Origin: JAFDCJ01 sp964527835
GTDB taxonomy: Bacteria; Desulfobacterota; Desulfobacteria; Desulfobacterales; JAFDCJ01
Direction: 5' to 3'
Length of the DNA stretch: 64,000 bases
NCBI GenBank assembly: GCA_964527835.1
Contig: CAZGNV010000015.1
Span: 1 to 64,000, forward strand
This document shows, in pieces, positions 34,001 to 43,611 of the stretch (position 1 is the first letter of the stretch; each line of letters opens with the position of its first letter). The position numbers and the translations under genes are program-made. The notes under the pieces are model-generated. The model worked only from the letters and a program-made list of their open reading frames with translations, was not told the DNA's origin and did not search any database.

Positions 34001-34741
34001 TCAGGAATCGCTTGTCCGGCGATCCTGCGATCCGGTGCCCAGGTAAACTTCTTTTATTTTCGGGTCCTCCAGCAACGATGCTGCGGCCCCCTGATGGACA
34101 ATCGTTCCGGTTTCGAGGACATAGGCCCGGTGCGATATTTCAAGCGATGCAATCGCATTTTGTTCGACGATCAAAATGGTCAGCTCCCTGCGGCGGTTGA
34201 GCTGTTTGAGCACTTCAAAAACCTGGTCGACAAGCTTGGGCATCAGGCCCATGGAGACTTCATCGACCAGCAGCAGGCGGGGATTGGAAATCAGTGCCCG
34301 GGCGATGGCCAGCTGTTGCTGCTCTCCGCCGGAAAGCGTTGCGGCCGGTTGATCATTTCTTTCCCCTAAAATCGGGAATAAATCATATAGCCAGGCGATT
34401 TGAACGTCAAGATCTATGGTTTTGCGAAGCCCGTAGACACCGGTCAGCAGATTTTCATCAACCGTCAGCCGGGGAAACACCCGGGCCCGTTCGGGAACCA
34501 TCCGGATACCGGTCCGGGCCCGCTGATGGGCGGCCAGGGAAGTGATGTCTTGGTTTTCAAAGATGATCTTGCCGTTTTTCAACGGCACAATGCCCATGAT
34601 ACTGTTCAAAATGGAAGTCTTGCCGGCCCCGTTGGCCCCGATGATGGACACCAGCTCTCCCTTTTGAATGGAAAAATTCACCCCTGCAACCGCGCGGATG
34701 TCGCCGTAGGCGATGTGCATGTCGTTGACTTCAAGCAGCAT
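34001..34741 (-). CDS. livF: LivF-type ABC ATPase, system 1
   Basis: A 246-residue ATPase. Walker A is GANGAGKTSIL, signature LSGGEQQQLAIARAL, Walker B LLLVDEVSMGL. It pairs with LivG and the LivHM permeases. The start overlaps livG by 11 bases. It is a cytoplasmic subunit of the high-affinity amino acid importer. Confidence 0.9.
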   Translation of the reverse strand: MLLEVNDMHIAYGDIRAVAGVNFSIQKGELVSIIGANGAGKTSILNSIMGIVPLKNGKIIFENQDITSLAAHQRARTGIRMVPERARVFPRLTVDENLLTGVYGLRKTIDLDVQIAWLYDLFPILGERNDQPAATLSGGEQQQLAIARALISNPRLLLVDEVSMGLMPKLVDQVFEVLKQLNRRRELTILIVEQNAIASLEISHRAYVLETGTIVHQGAAASLLEDPKIKEVYLGTGSQDRRTSDS

Positions 34742-35498
34742 GTCGATGGCCCTTGCGTCCCAGGTAGGCTTCGATAACCCGTTTGTTTTGTTGAATTTCG
34801 CGCGGCGGGCCCTCGGCGATTTTGCGGCCGTGATCCAGCACCACCAGCCGGTCGCTCAGTCCCATTGCCACGCGCATGTTGTGTTCGATCAAAAGCACGG
34901 TAATGCCGTCGGCGCGGATGCTTCGAATCAGCTTTTCCAGCTGCAGTATTTCTTCATGGCGCAGACCGGAAAAGGATTCATCCAGCAGTAAAAGCTTTTT
35001 GCCGACAATCAGTGCCCGGGCGATCTCCAGGCGGCGCAAATTTCCCAGGGGCAAAAGCGCGGCTTTACGATGGGCCAGATCCGCCAGGCCGACGCGGTCC
35101 AGCACGTTCAGCGCCGCGCTGATTTCCACCTTCGATTTCCAGGAAGACCATATCTTCCCGAGGCGGGTGTACCTGGTAATACCGCGGGCGACCAGCACGT
35201 TTTCAAGCACACTCAAAGTGGCAAAGGGTTTGACGATCTGAAAGGTGCGCCCGACCCCCCGGCTGGCGATCTGGTGAGGCGTTTTGCCTTGCGTGGGTTG
35301 GCCATTAAAGAGAATTTCCCCGGCGGTAGGCTTGTAGACACCGGAAATCAGGTTGAAGCACACGGTTTTGCCGGCCCCATTGGGCCCGATGAGGCCCAGG
35401 ATTTCCCGGGGCCGAATTTCAAAGCTCACCTGATCCAACGCCTTCAAGCCGCCGAAGTGTTTGCTGATGCTCTTGATTGCCAACAGGGGTGCGTTCAT
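34731..35498 (-). CDS. livG: LivG-type ABC ATPase, system 1
   Basis: A 255-residue ATPase. Walker A is GPNGAGKTVCFN; the ABC signature is weakened (LLPLGNLRRLEIARAL where LSxGxQR is usual), as often in LivG; Walker B is LLLLDESFSGL. It overlaps livM by 4 bases and livF by 11, so the cluster is translationally coupled. Confidence 0.9.
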   Translation of the reverse strand: MNAPLLAIKSISKHFGGLKALDQVSFEIRPREILGLIGPNGAGKTVCFNLISGVYKPTAGEILFNGQPTQGKTPHQIASRGVGRTFQIVKPFATLSVLENVLVARGITRYTRLGKIWSSWKSKVEISAALNVLDRVGLADLAHRKAALLPLGNLRRLEIARALIVGKKLLLLDESFSGLRHEEILQLEKLIRSIRADGITVLLIEHNMRVAMGLSDRLVVLDHGRKIAEGPPREIQQNKRVIEAYLGRKGHRHAA

Positions 35499-36379
35499 TT
35501 TTTAGCCCCCGGTAATAAAAAAGAAAATACGCGCTGGGCCATGCTGCCTTCTCCCAGCAGCCCGCCCGGCTGAAACCGGATCATCAAAAGCAGCAGCAGC
35601 ATATAGAACAAAAAACGATAATCCACCAGGGGCCGAAACACTTCCGGCAAGGCCCCTAGAATCAATGCGCCGACAACAGGTCCCCAGAGCGTTCCCATGC
35701 CGCCCAGCACAATGATGCTGAGCAGTAAAACCGAAACCGGAAAAGAAAAATCCGAAGCGCTGATAAAGCGGATATAATGGGCGTACAGGGCACCCCCCAG
35801 CCCGGCCATGGCGGTTCCAATGACAAAGGCCAGCAGTTTGTAACGCACCGGGGAGATGCCCATGCTGGCGGCGGCCGCTTCTTCTTCCCGCAGCGCAAAG
35901 CAGGCCAGTCCCCCCCAGCTGCGGACAAACCACCAGCAGAACAGCAGTACCAGCAGCAGAAAGAACAGGCACAGCAGAAAAAAGGTTACTCCCTTGAGCT
36001 TGACGCCGAAAAGCATGATGCGCGGAATCCCGCCGATGCCCAGGGCACCGCCGAAAAACGGAATATAGAGAAATATGGCTTCCACAATGAAGTTGATCCC
36101 GATGGTGGTGATCGCCAGAAAGTCTTCTCTTACCCGCAGACTGGGAAGTCCGAGCAAAAGACCGATCAAAGCCGTGATGGCGATGACCAGGGGCAAACCC
36201 GCCCAAAACGACAGGCCGGCTTTGGTTGCCAGCAGGGCGGCGCTGTAAGCGCCGATACCGAAAAAGGCGGCATGGCCCAGCGAGATCTGACCGGCGAAGC
36301 CCACGATCACATTCAGCCCGCAGGCCACGATGGCGTTAATGCAAATCAGGGTTGCAATGGTGATGACATAAGCGTTCAA
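35495..36379 (-). CDS. livM: LivM-type ABC permease, system 1
   Basis: A 294-residue permease with about nine spans. LivM motifs are visible: FAGQISLGHAAFFGIGAYSAALL and VLGGMGTLWGPVVGA. The start is probably TTG at 36379 with GAGGT just upstream. A 117-base spacer separates it from livH. Confidence 0.88.
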   Translation of the reverse strand: MNAYVITIATLICINAIVACGLNVIVGFAGQISLGHAAFFGIGAYSAALLATKAGLSFWAGLPLVIAITALIGLLLGLPSLRVREDFLAITTIGINFIVEAIFLYIPFFGGALGIGGIPRIMLFGVKLKGVTFFLLCLFFLLLVLLFCWWFVRSWGGLACFALREEEAAAASMGISPVRYKLLAFVIGTAMAGLGGALYAHYIRFISASDFSFPVSVLLLSIIVLGGMGTLWGPVVGALILGALPEVFRPLVDYRFLFYMLLLLLMIRFQPGGLLGEGSMAQRVFSFLLPGAKK

Positions 36380-36496
36380 TGACTGACCTCAAGTTGCTTG
36401 CACTGGTGAAAACAGGCAACACAACCATTTTTTTACCATTTATTCATCCTTGAAAACCGGGTCCTCTGGGCCAGGATTCTTTGCAAACAACTGCCG

Positions 36497-37360
36497 TTAG
36501 CGCGAACCCAGCAAACCTTCCGAGCGCCACATGAGAACCGCGATCATGGCGATAAAGGCCAATGCGTCTCTGGGCAGCGGGATATCGGCATAGCCGATAA
36601 GCAGCGTTTCCGCCACCCCGAGCAGCAGCGATGCAATCACTGCCCCGGGAACAGATCCCAGGCCGCCGACCACGATCAGCGCCAGGGTCTTGTATGCGGG
36701 AACAGCCCCCATGGTTGGATACACCTGGTTGTAATAAATGCCCACCAGGGTCCCGGCCAGCGCCGCAATGGCCGATCCGATCGCAAAAGTGAGGCTGACG
36801 ATCAGGTGGCTGTTGATTCCCATGGCGTCTGCAATGGGAATGTCCTGGGATACGGCCCGCATGGCCAGCCCCATCTCTGTCCTGCTGGTAATATACCAGA
36901 GGATAATTAACACCAGGGCGGTGATGCAATATACGGCCGTCAAAGTCGACGATATGGTAAATCCGGCGATTTGAAGCTGCGCAAAGGGCAGTGCGGCCGG
37001 AAAGGTCAAAATCTGAGGCCCGGCAACCAGGCGGCAGAGCTCTTCGATGGCCAGCAGGACAGCAATGCTGCCGATCAGGGGGACATAGGGCGGATATTTG
37101 AGCAAAGGATAGTAGACAAAGCGTTCAATGCCCACCCCGAGCAGCGCGCAAAAAACCATGCTGCCGGCCACCCCGATCAGCAGGCTGCCGCTTGCTTTGA
37201 AAAGGAAAAGGCCGGTGTAAGCCCCGATGGTGTAGATGCCGGCATGGGCAATGTGCAGGATCCTTAATATGCCATACACCAGTGCCAGCCCCAGGGTGAT
37301 CAGGGCATAGATCGACCCCATGGCCAATCCGTTTAACAGTTGTTCGAAAAATAACTGCAT
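36497..37360 (-). CDS. livH: LivH-type ABC permease, system 1
   Basis: A 287-residue permease with about eight spans. LivH marks include the N-terminus QLLNGLAMGSIYALITLGLAL and VVGGLGSVPGAVIASLLLG. It is the first gene of transporter set 1, 57 bases after the cyclodeaminase stop, in the same leftward run as the hut genes. Confidence 0.88.
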   Translation of the reverse strand: MQLFFEQLLNGLAMGSIYALITLGLALVYGILRILHIAHAGIYTIGAYTGLFLFKASGSLLIGVAGSMVFCALLGVGIERFVYYPLLKYPPYVPLIGSIAVLLAIEELCRLVAGPQILTFPAALPFAQLQIAGFTISSTLTAVYCITALVLIILWYITSRTEMGLAMRAVSQDIPIADAMGINSHLIVSLTFAIGSAIAALAGTLVGIYYNQVYPTMGAVPAYKTLALIVVGGLGSVPGAVIASLLLGVAETLLIGYADIPLPRDALAFIAMIAVLMWRSEGLLGSR

Positions 37361-37417
37361 CGGTTGTTTGCCCAGTTGGTTGCGGGCCGCCCAAAATGCG
37401 CAACCCCAATTGACCGG

Positions 37418-38035
37418 CTAGACGCTCACAGCAGAAAGTATCTCTTTTTCCATTGCCCGGGCCTGCTGTTCCAGTTCGTTTGCCTGGGCGTTCAATTGGG
37501 CGGCAAACGCATCGTCTTCAATGGAGGCCAGATTGATTCTGACGTTGAAAATTGCCGCCAGCACGGCGGTTCTGGCATTCATGGCGGCCACCGCCCCATC
37601 GCTGGCCGCATTTTTATTGCCCTGTTTGACCGCCTGGCCCGCCAGTTCAAGAACCGCCAGCGCCTGCTGTGCGACTTCCAGCGGAACCAGGGCCGCCTGC
37701 TTGATGGCCTGCTGGATTTTACGGCTTCGCGCTGCCTTTTGTGCATCGTTGCCCTTGGGCAGCTTGAAGGCCGCCATCACCTGGCTGTAGGCATCGGCAT
37801 CGGCATCGATGGCGGCCGTCAGTTTGCGCCGCAGCAAAGACGCCTGATCGGCAATGGTTCGCATCTGCCCCTCGACGGTGGCATATCCTTTTTTGCCGAT
37901 GGTCAGCCCGGCCACCATTTCCGTCAGTGCGGCGGCCAACGCGGCGTTTAAGGCGGCCACACTGCCGCCGCCGGGAACCGCGGTTGCCGCGGCTGCTTTT
38001 TCCAGGTACTGCGTGATTTTCAGATCGACTAACAA
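37418..38035 (-). CDS. Formimidoyltetrahydrofolate cyclodeaminase
   Basis: A 205-residue helical protein of the FTCD_C/FchA family. It converts 5-formimino-THF to 5,10-methenyl-THF and ammonia. The Gly-rich segment TAVPGGGSVAALNAALAAAL (residues about 17-36) and the acidic DADADAYSQVM are characteristic. The start is probably TTG at 38035; the frame overlaps the hutI stop. Together with FtcD (39377) it hands the one-carbon unit from histidine to the folate pool. Confidence 0.88.
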   Translation of the reverse strand: MLVDLKITQYLEKAAAATAVPGGGSVAALNAALAAALTEMVAGLTIGKKGYATVEGQMRTIADQASLLRRKLTAAIDADADAYSQVMAAFKLPKGNDAQKAARSRKIQQAIKQAALVPLEVAQQALAVLELAGQAVKQGNKNAASDGAVAAMNARTAVLAAIFNVRINLASIEDDAFAAQLNAQANELEQQARAMEKEILSAVSV

Positions 38036-39318
38036 TATGTCATCCCCCTTTTGTGTTTGTCAAAAACAAGGTTGCCCTGCTTGACGACTTTTTCCACGCA
38101 GCTGACCGCCAGGTGGTACGGAATGAAATGATAGGACGGGTGTTCCAGGATCACCAGGTCTCCCTGTTTGCCGACGTCCAGGCTGCCGATGGTATCGGCC
38201 CGGCCGAGGGCGGCCGCGGCGTTGATGGTCATGGCTGAAATGGCTTCTTCGGTGGTGATGCCCATGTACAGGGTCGCCAGGGCGAAGATCAGCGGGATGG
38301 ACTCGGTAAAGCAGCTGCCCGGGTTAAAATCGGTTGCCAGGGCCACGGCCCCGCCGGCGTCAATGATGTGCCGCCCCCGGGCATAGGGCTCTTTCAGGCT
38401 GAAGGCGGTGGCGGGCAGCAGGGTGGCGACCACCCCCGCGGCGGCCATGCGGCGCAGGCCTTCATCGGAGGCGCGCAGCAGGTGGTCGGCTGAAACGGCT
38501 CCCAGCTCGGCGGCCAGCTCGGCCCCGCCGGTCTGTACGATTTCATCGGCGTGCAGCTTTGGTCTTAATCCCAGTTCGGCGGCACGGCTTAAAAGCCGCC
38601 GGGACTGGGCGACGGTAAAAACATTTTTTTCGCAGAAGATGTCGCAAAATTGGGCCAGTTGACGCCCGGCCACCTCCGGCAGGACATCGGCGATCATGAA
38701 ATCAATGAAGTCATCTGCGCGGCCCTGATAGTCGGCGGGAATGGCATGGGCCCCCAGGAAGGTGGGCACAATGTCGACATAGTGGACCTGGTCCAGGTGG
38801 GCCATGACTTCCAGCTGCTTGATTTCCGTGTCGCGGTCCAGGCCGTAGCCGCTTTTGCCCTCCACCGTGGTCACACCGAAGGCCAGCATGGAGTCCAGCC
38901 GCTGGATGCCGGTCTGGAGCAGTTCGTCCGCCGTGGCGCGCCGGGTGGCTTCCACCGTGTTGACGATGCCCCCGCCGCGGTTCATGATCTGCATGTAGCT
39001 GTCTCCGCGCAGGCGCCAGGAGAATTCTTCGGCCCGGTAGCCGCCGAAGACAAAGTGGGTGTGCGAATCCACAAACCCGGGCAGCACCGCCTTGCGGCGC
39101 GCATCGATGACATCAAACTCGCTGAGATCAAGACCGGAGCTTTCCAGCCGGGCTTCAATTTCTTTTGTTGTTCCCACGGCATCGATACGGCCTTCCCTGA
39201 CCACCAGGGCCCCGTCGCAGATCAGGTGCAGCTCCGCCATCTCCCGGCCCTTTTTGGCGGCCGAGCCGCTGCAGGTGACCAGCTGGGATGCGTTTTTAAT
39301 AATGATATTGCCGTTCAT
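38029..39318 (-). CDS. hutI: Imidazolonepropionase
   Basis: A 429-residue amidohydrolase-fold enzyme that hydrolyses 4-imidazolone-5-propanoate to N-formimino-L-glutamate. The metal motif HTHFVFGGYRAEEF is near residues 76-89, followed by GYGLD, PTFLGAHAIP, the later metal His/Asp in LHADEI and SADHLL, and the tail GRADTIGSLDVGKQGDLVI. The start at 39318 (MNGNIIIKN) is preferred because upstream frame codons to 39450 lie over a repeat and the end of ftcD. It overlaps the cyclodeaminase by 7 bases. Confidence 0.93.
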   Translation of the reverse strand: MNGNIIIKNASQLVTCSGSAAKKGREMAELHLICDGALVVREGRIDAVGTTKEIEARLESSGLDLSEFDVIDARRKAVLPGFVDSHTHFVFGGYRAEEFSWRLRGDSYMQIMNRGGGIVNTVEATRRATADELLQTGIQRLDSMLAFGVTTVEGKSGYGLDRDTEIKQLEVMAHLDQVHYVDIVPTFLGAHAIPADYQGRADDFIDFMIADVLPEVAGRQLAQFCDIFCEKNVFTVAQSRRLLSRAAELGLRPKLHADEIVQTGGAELAAELGAVSADHLLRASDEGLRRMAAAGVVATLLPATAFSLKEPYARGRHIIDAGGAVALATDFNPGSCFTESIPLIFALATLYMGITTEEAISAMTINAAAALGRADTIGSLDVGKQGDLVILEHPSYHFIPYHLAVSCVEKVVKQGNLVFDKHKRGMTYC

Positions 39319-39330
39319 GATTAATGATCC

Positions 39331-39371
39331 CGTAAAAAGTTCAATTTTTCGCTCCGCAAGCCTTTGCGGGC
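39331..39371. repeat. Partial dispersed repeat between ftcD and hutI
   Basis: CGTAAAAAGTTCAATTTTTCG then CAAGCCTTTGCGGGC match the left part of copy A (8876-8925), with small insertions. It occupies the 58-base spacer inside the hut operon. Confidence 0.55.
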
Positions 39372-39376
39372 CGCCA

Positions 39377-40282
39377 TTATTCCCAGATGCGCGCTTCCAG
39401 CACCTGCTCCATGGAAAATTGCTCGAGGCCCAGGTAATAGGCCGCCGCATCGATCAGGGCTTCCATGGGCACCAGCCCGATGATTTCACTGCCCACCACG
39501 CTGACCCCCCAGCGGCGGGCCTCGATGCGGATCAGCTCGAAGGCCCGGTACAGGGCGGTTCTGGAATAGTCGGTCATGTTCATGGAAACCTGGACGATGC
39601 CCCTGTCCTTTAGCGCGATACCGATGGCTTTGCAATAGCGCAGCCCGCCGCCGATGTGGCGCACGTTTTTGGCTATCCGGTCGGCGATTTCAAGATCGTC
39701 GGTGTCCAGGTTGACGTTGTAGGCCACCAGGGGCATGCGCGCGCCCATGGCCGTCACCCCGGCGGTGGGGTGGATTTTTGGCGGCCCGAAGTCCGGCGCC
39801 CACTGGGGCTGTTTTATTTTTTCCGCCATGCCCTCGAACTGACCCTTGCGGATGACCGCCAGGTTGCGCCTTTCGGGCCGGCTGGCCGACTGCTCGTATA
39901 AAAATACGGGCAGTTCAAATTTTTCAGCCACCGCAGCGGCAACTTCTTTGGAAAATTGCACCGCCTCTTCCATGGTTACATTTTTCACCGGGATGAAGGG
40001 CACCACGTCCACGGCTCCCATGCGGGGGTGCTGCCCCTGGTGGGTGCGCATGTCGATGGCCTCGATGGCCGCATCCATTGCCGCCATCACCGCTTCCTGC
40101 AACGGCTCAGGCTCTCCGACCACCGTCACCACCAGGCGGTTGTGATCTTCATCGCGCTGGTAATCCAGCAGTTTGACGCCTTTTTTGGCCCGGAAGGGCT
40201 GCACGATGGTTTCAATCTTTTCAAGGTCGCGGCCTTCACTGAAGTTGGGCACGCATTCGATGATTTTTTTCATAACATTCAT
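39377..40282 (-). CDS. ftcD: Glutamate formimidoyltransferase
   Basis: A 301-residue enzyme that transfers the formimino group of N-formimino-glutamate to THF. Family marks: MKKIIECVPNFSEGRDLEKI, QRDEDHNRLVVT, AVDVVPFIPV, and the C-terminal VGSEIIGLVPMEAL. Here the transferase is a separate protein from the cyclodeaminase, unlike the fused mammalian enzyme. The ATG at 40282 or 40273 can serve; GGGAGG is close to both. It lies 15 bases after hutU. Confidence 0.93.
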   Translation of the reverse strand: MNVMKKIIECVPNFSEGRDLEKIETIVQPFRAKKGVKLLDYQRDEDHNRLVVTVVGEPEPLQEAVMAAMDAAIEAIDMRTHQGQHPRMGAVDVVPFIPVKNVTMEEAVQFSKEVAAAVAEKFELPVFLYEQSASRPERRNLAVIRKGQFEGMAEKIKQPQWAPDFGPPKIHPTAGVTAMGARMPLVAYNVNLDTDDLEIADRIAKNVRHIGGGLRYCKAIGIALKDRGIVQVSMNMTDYSRTALYRAFELIRIEARRWGVSVVGSEIIGLVPMEALIDAAAYYLGLEQFSMEQVLEARIWE

Positions 40283-40297
40283 AGGGCCTCCCGGGTT

Positions 40298-42343
40298 TTA
40301 TTTTTCAGATTTTGCAAAGGCCTCCGCCACCAGCCGCGCAACCAGGCCGTCATCGGCGATAAACGGCAGGGTGATGTGGTCCGTATCCGGCCGCCTCTGA
40401 TTGTAGTCCATGCCGGTCTCGATGGCCGGCTCGTTGCCGGCCCAGGCCCTTCTGGCAACCCCTCCCATGACATCCCAGGCCATGGCGCGTTTGATGATCT
40501 CATCGACCCGCTTGCTGCCGTCGAGCACCAGCCCGAAGCCGCCGTTGATGGCCTTGCCGATTCCCACCCCGCCGCCGTTGTGCAGGGTCACCAGGCTCAT
40601 GCCCCGGGCGGCGTTGCCCGCAAAACAGTGGGTGGCCATGTCGGCCATGATGTTGCTGCCGTCCTTGATGTTGGCCGTTTCGCGAAAAGGTGAATCCGTG
40701 CCTCCCGTGTCGTGGTGATCGCGGCCCAGCATCACCGGTCCGATTTCTTTGCTGCGCACCATGGCGTTGAATTTCAGCGCGATTTTCATCCGGCCCTCGG
40801 CGTCCTGGTATAGGATCCGGGCCTGGGTGCCCACGACGAGCCGGTTTTGGGCGGCATTTTTGATCCACAGGTAGTTGTCCCGGTCCTGGAACCGGCGCGT
40901 CGGGTCGATGCAGTCCATGGCTGCCCGGTCGGTTTTTTGCAGGTCCTGTTTTTTGCCGCTCAGGCACACCCAGCGAAAGGGGCCGTAGCCGTAGTCAAAC
41001 ATGATCGGTCCCATGAGGTCCTCAACATAGGACTGAAAAATAAATCCGTCCAGGGGATCTTTGCCGTTTTTGCAGATTTCGGTAACCCCGGCATCATAGA
41101 CGGCCTTTAAAAAACTGTTGCCGTAGTCGAAAAAATAGGTGCCGCGCCCGGTCAGGGTTTTGATCAGTTCGTAGTGGTGCCGCAGGGTGGCGTCCACCAT
41201 TTCCCTGAAACCGGCATGCCCGCTTTTGAGCAGCTCGGTGCGCTGTTCAAAGGAGACGCCCTGGGGGCAGTAGCCCCCCTCATAGACGGCATGGCAGGAA
41301 GTCTGGTCGGACAGCAGGTCGATTTTAACGTCGTTGGCCGCGGCGTATTCCAGCAGGTCCACTACGTTGCCGTGAAAGGCGATGGTGATGCTCTTGTTTT
41401 GCTGCTGATATTCGGTCGCCAGGCTGAAGGCCTCGGCGGCTTCGTTCACGGCGCAGGTGATCCAGCCCTGGTCCAGGCGGGTTTGAATCCGGGATTTGTC
41501 GACCTCGGCAATGACGGCCACCCCGTTGGCGATCTCGACGGCCTTGCCCTGGGCGCCGCTCATGCCACCCAGACCCGACGAGACAAACAGGCGTCCGGCC
41601 AGGTCCTCATCTTCAGGGATGCCGAGCTTGGTGCGGCCGGCGTTGAGAATGGTGCTGTAGGTTCCGTGGACGATGCCCTGGGGGCCGATGTACATCCAGC
41701 CGCCGGCGGTCATCTGACCGTAGTTGGCCACCCCCAGCGCCATGGCCCGGTGCCAGTTTTCCTGGTCATCGAAACAGCCCACCATCAAAGCATTGGTGAT
41801 GATTACCCGGGGCGCCTGGGGCGATGAAGCGAAAAGTCCCATCGGATGCCCCGAGGCCACCACCAGGGTCTGGTGGCGGGTCAACTCTTCCAGGTAGCGC
41901 TGGATCAGCCGGTACTGCATCCAGTTCTGGCAGACCTGGCCGGTTTCGCCGTAAGTCACCAGTTCGTAAGGATACAGGGCGACGTCAAAATCCAGGTTGT
42001 TGTCGATCATCACCTGAAAGGCCTTACCTTCGATGCACCGCCCGCGGTATTGACCGATGGGGCGGCCCTTGATGGCGCCCGGCGGCCGGAAGCGGTAGCC
42101 GTAGATGCGTCCGCGGGTCAAAAGCTCATCTAAAAATTCAGGGGCCATAGTACGGTGCCACTTTGCGGGAATGTAGCGCAGGGCGTTTTTCAGCGCCAGC
42201 TCGGTTTCCTTCGGCGTCAGGGTGAAATGCCGCGCCGGCGCCCGGCGGATGCCGGCAACAAAATCCGGGGCATCCGGCAGGTCTTTGAGTATTTCGTCCA
42301 GCTGGATTTTCATGGCCCGGGAAATGTCCATATTGGTTATCAT
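40298..42343 (-). CDS. hutU: Urocanate hydratase (long form)
   Basis: A 681-residue NAD-dependent urocanase that converts urocanate to imidazolonepropionate. Conserved regions include YGETGQVCQNWMQY, TAGGWMYIGPQGIVHGTY, GRLFVSSGLGGMSGAQ and DYGYGPFRWVCLSG. It is longer than the roughly 560-residue HutU of enteric and soil Proteobacteria but fits the long-form urocanases. The ATG at 42343 has GGGAGG 9 bases upstream; the frame opens with TTG at 42352. It is flanked by ftcD and the soluble RdhA-like gene. Confidence 0.92.
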   Translation of the reverse strand: MITNMDISRAMKIQLDEILKDLPDAPDFVAGIRRAPARHFTLTPKETELALKNALRYIPAKWHRTMAPEFLDELLTRGRIYGYRFRPPGAIKGRPIGQYRGRCIEGKAFQVMIDNNLDFDVALYPYELVTYGETGQVCQNWMQYRLIQRYLEELTRHQTLVVASGHPMGLFASSPQAPRVIITNALMVGCFDDQENWHRAMALGVANYGQMTAGGWMYIGPQGIVHGTYSTILNAGRTKLGIPEDEDLAGRLFVSSGLGGMSGAQGKAVEIANGVAVIAEVDKSRIQTRLDQGWITCAVNEAAEAFSLATEYQQQNKSITIAFHGNVVDLLEYAAANDVKIDLLSDQTSCHAVYEGGYCPQGVSFEQRTELLKSGHAGFREMVDATLRHHYELIKTLTGRGTYFFDYGNSFLKAVYDAGVTEICKNGKDPLDGFIFQSYVEDLMGPIMFDYGYGPFRWVCLSGKKQDLQKTDRAAMDCIDPTRRFQDRDNYLWIKNAAQNRLVVGTQARILYQDAEGRMKIALKFNAMVRSKEIGPVMLGRDHHDTGGTDSPFRETANIKDGSNIMADMATHCFAGNAARGMSLVTLHNGGGVGIGKAINGGFGLVLDGSKRVDEIIKRAMAWDVMGGVARRAWAGNEPAIETGMDYNQRRPDTDHITLPFIADDGLVARLVAEAFAKSEK

Positions 42344-42381
42344 CGTCTGCAACCTCCCGTGTTGTTGTCTGTCTGTGGCTG

Positions 42382-43569
42382 TCAGTCTGACTCCCAGAAA
42401 TTTTTTATGGGGCCGGCCAGGGGTCGGCCGTATCCGAAAAATTCATCCAGCTGCAGCATGATCCGGTTGAACACCGGCCATTTGCGGATTATGTAGCGCA
42501 CAGTATCATGCAGTCGGCCGGGCGGCTTGTTAAATGGACAGACCATCACGCAGTTGTTGCAGTCCATCCAGTTTTTAGTCCAGAAAAGAAAACATTTTTC
42601 CGGATTGAGGTACCATTTCAGCACTCCCGAATGATTGGAGAGCGACGGTCCTGCAACGGTCGGATTTCCGGTGGTGATGGCCTGGGACGGGCAATGACGG
42701 GCGCATTTTTTGCAGATTCGGCAGAATCGCTCGACGCCGAAGGGCCGGTAGTCATCATATTGCAACGGCAGATCCGTGAATACTTTGCAAAGTCGCACCC
42801 GGGGTCCGTATTTTTCGGTGATCAACAGGCCCATGCGTCCGAGCTCGCCTAGCCCGGCGGCCATGGCCAGCGGAATGGAAAGGGCGGTGTCATTGCCGCT
42901 GGGGATCGCTTGGTATCCAAGACCCCGGATAAAAGCGGCTACCATGTTGGCCACCACGGCCTGCAGGCTGTATCCAAGGCCGGTGGAGGCGCCGGAGATG
43001 GCATCCGGAGAATAGCGCACGGTGTCATAATCCATTTCCACGGCCATGACGATGGCGCTGGTGCACCCTTCGGGCAATTGCAGGGGCCGGTGCTCGCCGG
43101 CGAGTAGATCCTGTTCGTGGGAATAGACCAGATTGGGATGGGCGTAGCAGATGCCGATCAGATCCGCTCCCAGAAAACGGGCGGCCTTTTTGACGATGCG
43201 GCTGTTGGTTTCCGGCGAGCTGCAGACCGGACCGCCGGCTTCCACGAACCGTTTGACCTTGGGGGGAATATCGGTCCAGGAGTAAAGCCCGTAGTTGCTG
43301 CGCATGACACCAAAACCAAAACCGTACTCCAGGTTCCAGGCCGCATTGCGCAGGGCATAGTCGAGTTTACGAAAGCCGTAGCGATCCTGGTATTTGACTT
43401 CGTTGTACAGGCGGTTGCCGTGGGGCACAAACGCTTTGTCCCAGGTGCGCCGTTTGAACATCTCGTTGCACTGGTCAAAGCGGTAGTCAGGCACCGGGAA
43501 AGGAAAATAGGGTTTGCTGGAGGATGCCGAATTTCCAGGTTTGTTTTTGTTGGGAGAGTTCATCTTCAT
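42382..43569 (-). CDS. Soluble RdhA-like corrinoid/iron-sulfur reductase
   Basis: A 395-residue protein of the reductive dehalogenase (RdhA) superfamily. Two 4Fe-4S Cys sets lie in the C-terminal third: CRICKKCARHCP, and a second formed by a Cys in EKCFLF plus CNNCVMVCP. The middle region (about 160-280) with GLGYSLQAVVANMVAAF, GYQAIPSGND and AGLGELGRMGLLI is the nitroreductase-like corrinoid-binding core. There is no Tat motif and no membrane span, so it is a cytoplasmic, non-respiratory type, and no RdhB anchor is nearby. It sits between an MtaA-like methyltransferase and hutU. It might cleave a C-halogen or C-S/N bond, or act as a corrinoid reductase; I infer no substrate. The start 43569 is chosen; 43563 and TTG 43584 are alternatives. 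Confidence 0.8.
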   Translation of the reverse strand: MKMNSPNKNKPGNSASSSKPYFPFPVPDYRFDQCNEMFKRRTWDKAFVPHGNRLYNEVKYQDRYGFRKLDYALRNAAWNLEYGFGFGVMRSNYGLYSWTDIPPKVKRFVEAGGPVCSSPETNSRIVKKAARFLGADLIGICYAHPNLVYSHEQDLLAGEHRPLQLPEGCTSAIVMAVEMDYDTVRYSPDAISGASTGLGYSLQAVVANMVAAFIRGLGYQAIPSGNDTALSIPLAMAAGLGELGRMGLLITEKYGPRVRLCKVFTDLPLQYDDYRPFGVERFCRICKKCARHCPSQAITTGNPTVAGPSLSNHSGVLKWYLNPEKCFLFWTKNWMDCNNCVMVCPFNKPPGRLHDTVRYIIRKWPVFNRIMLQLDEFFGYGRPLAGPIKNFWESD

Positions 43570-43611
43570 GCTTGTTATGGGCAATTGACTTGGCTGTGGA
43601 TTTGCTGTCCG

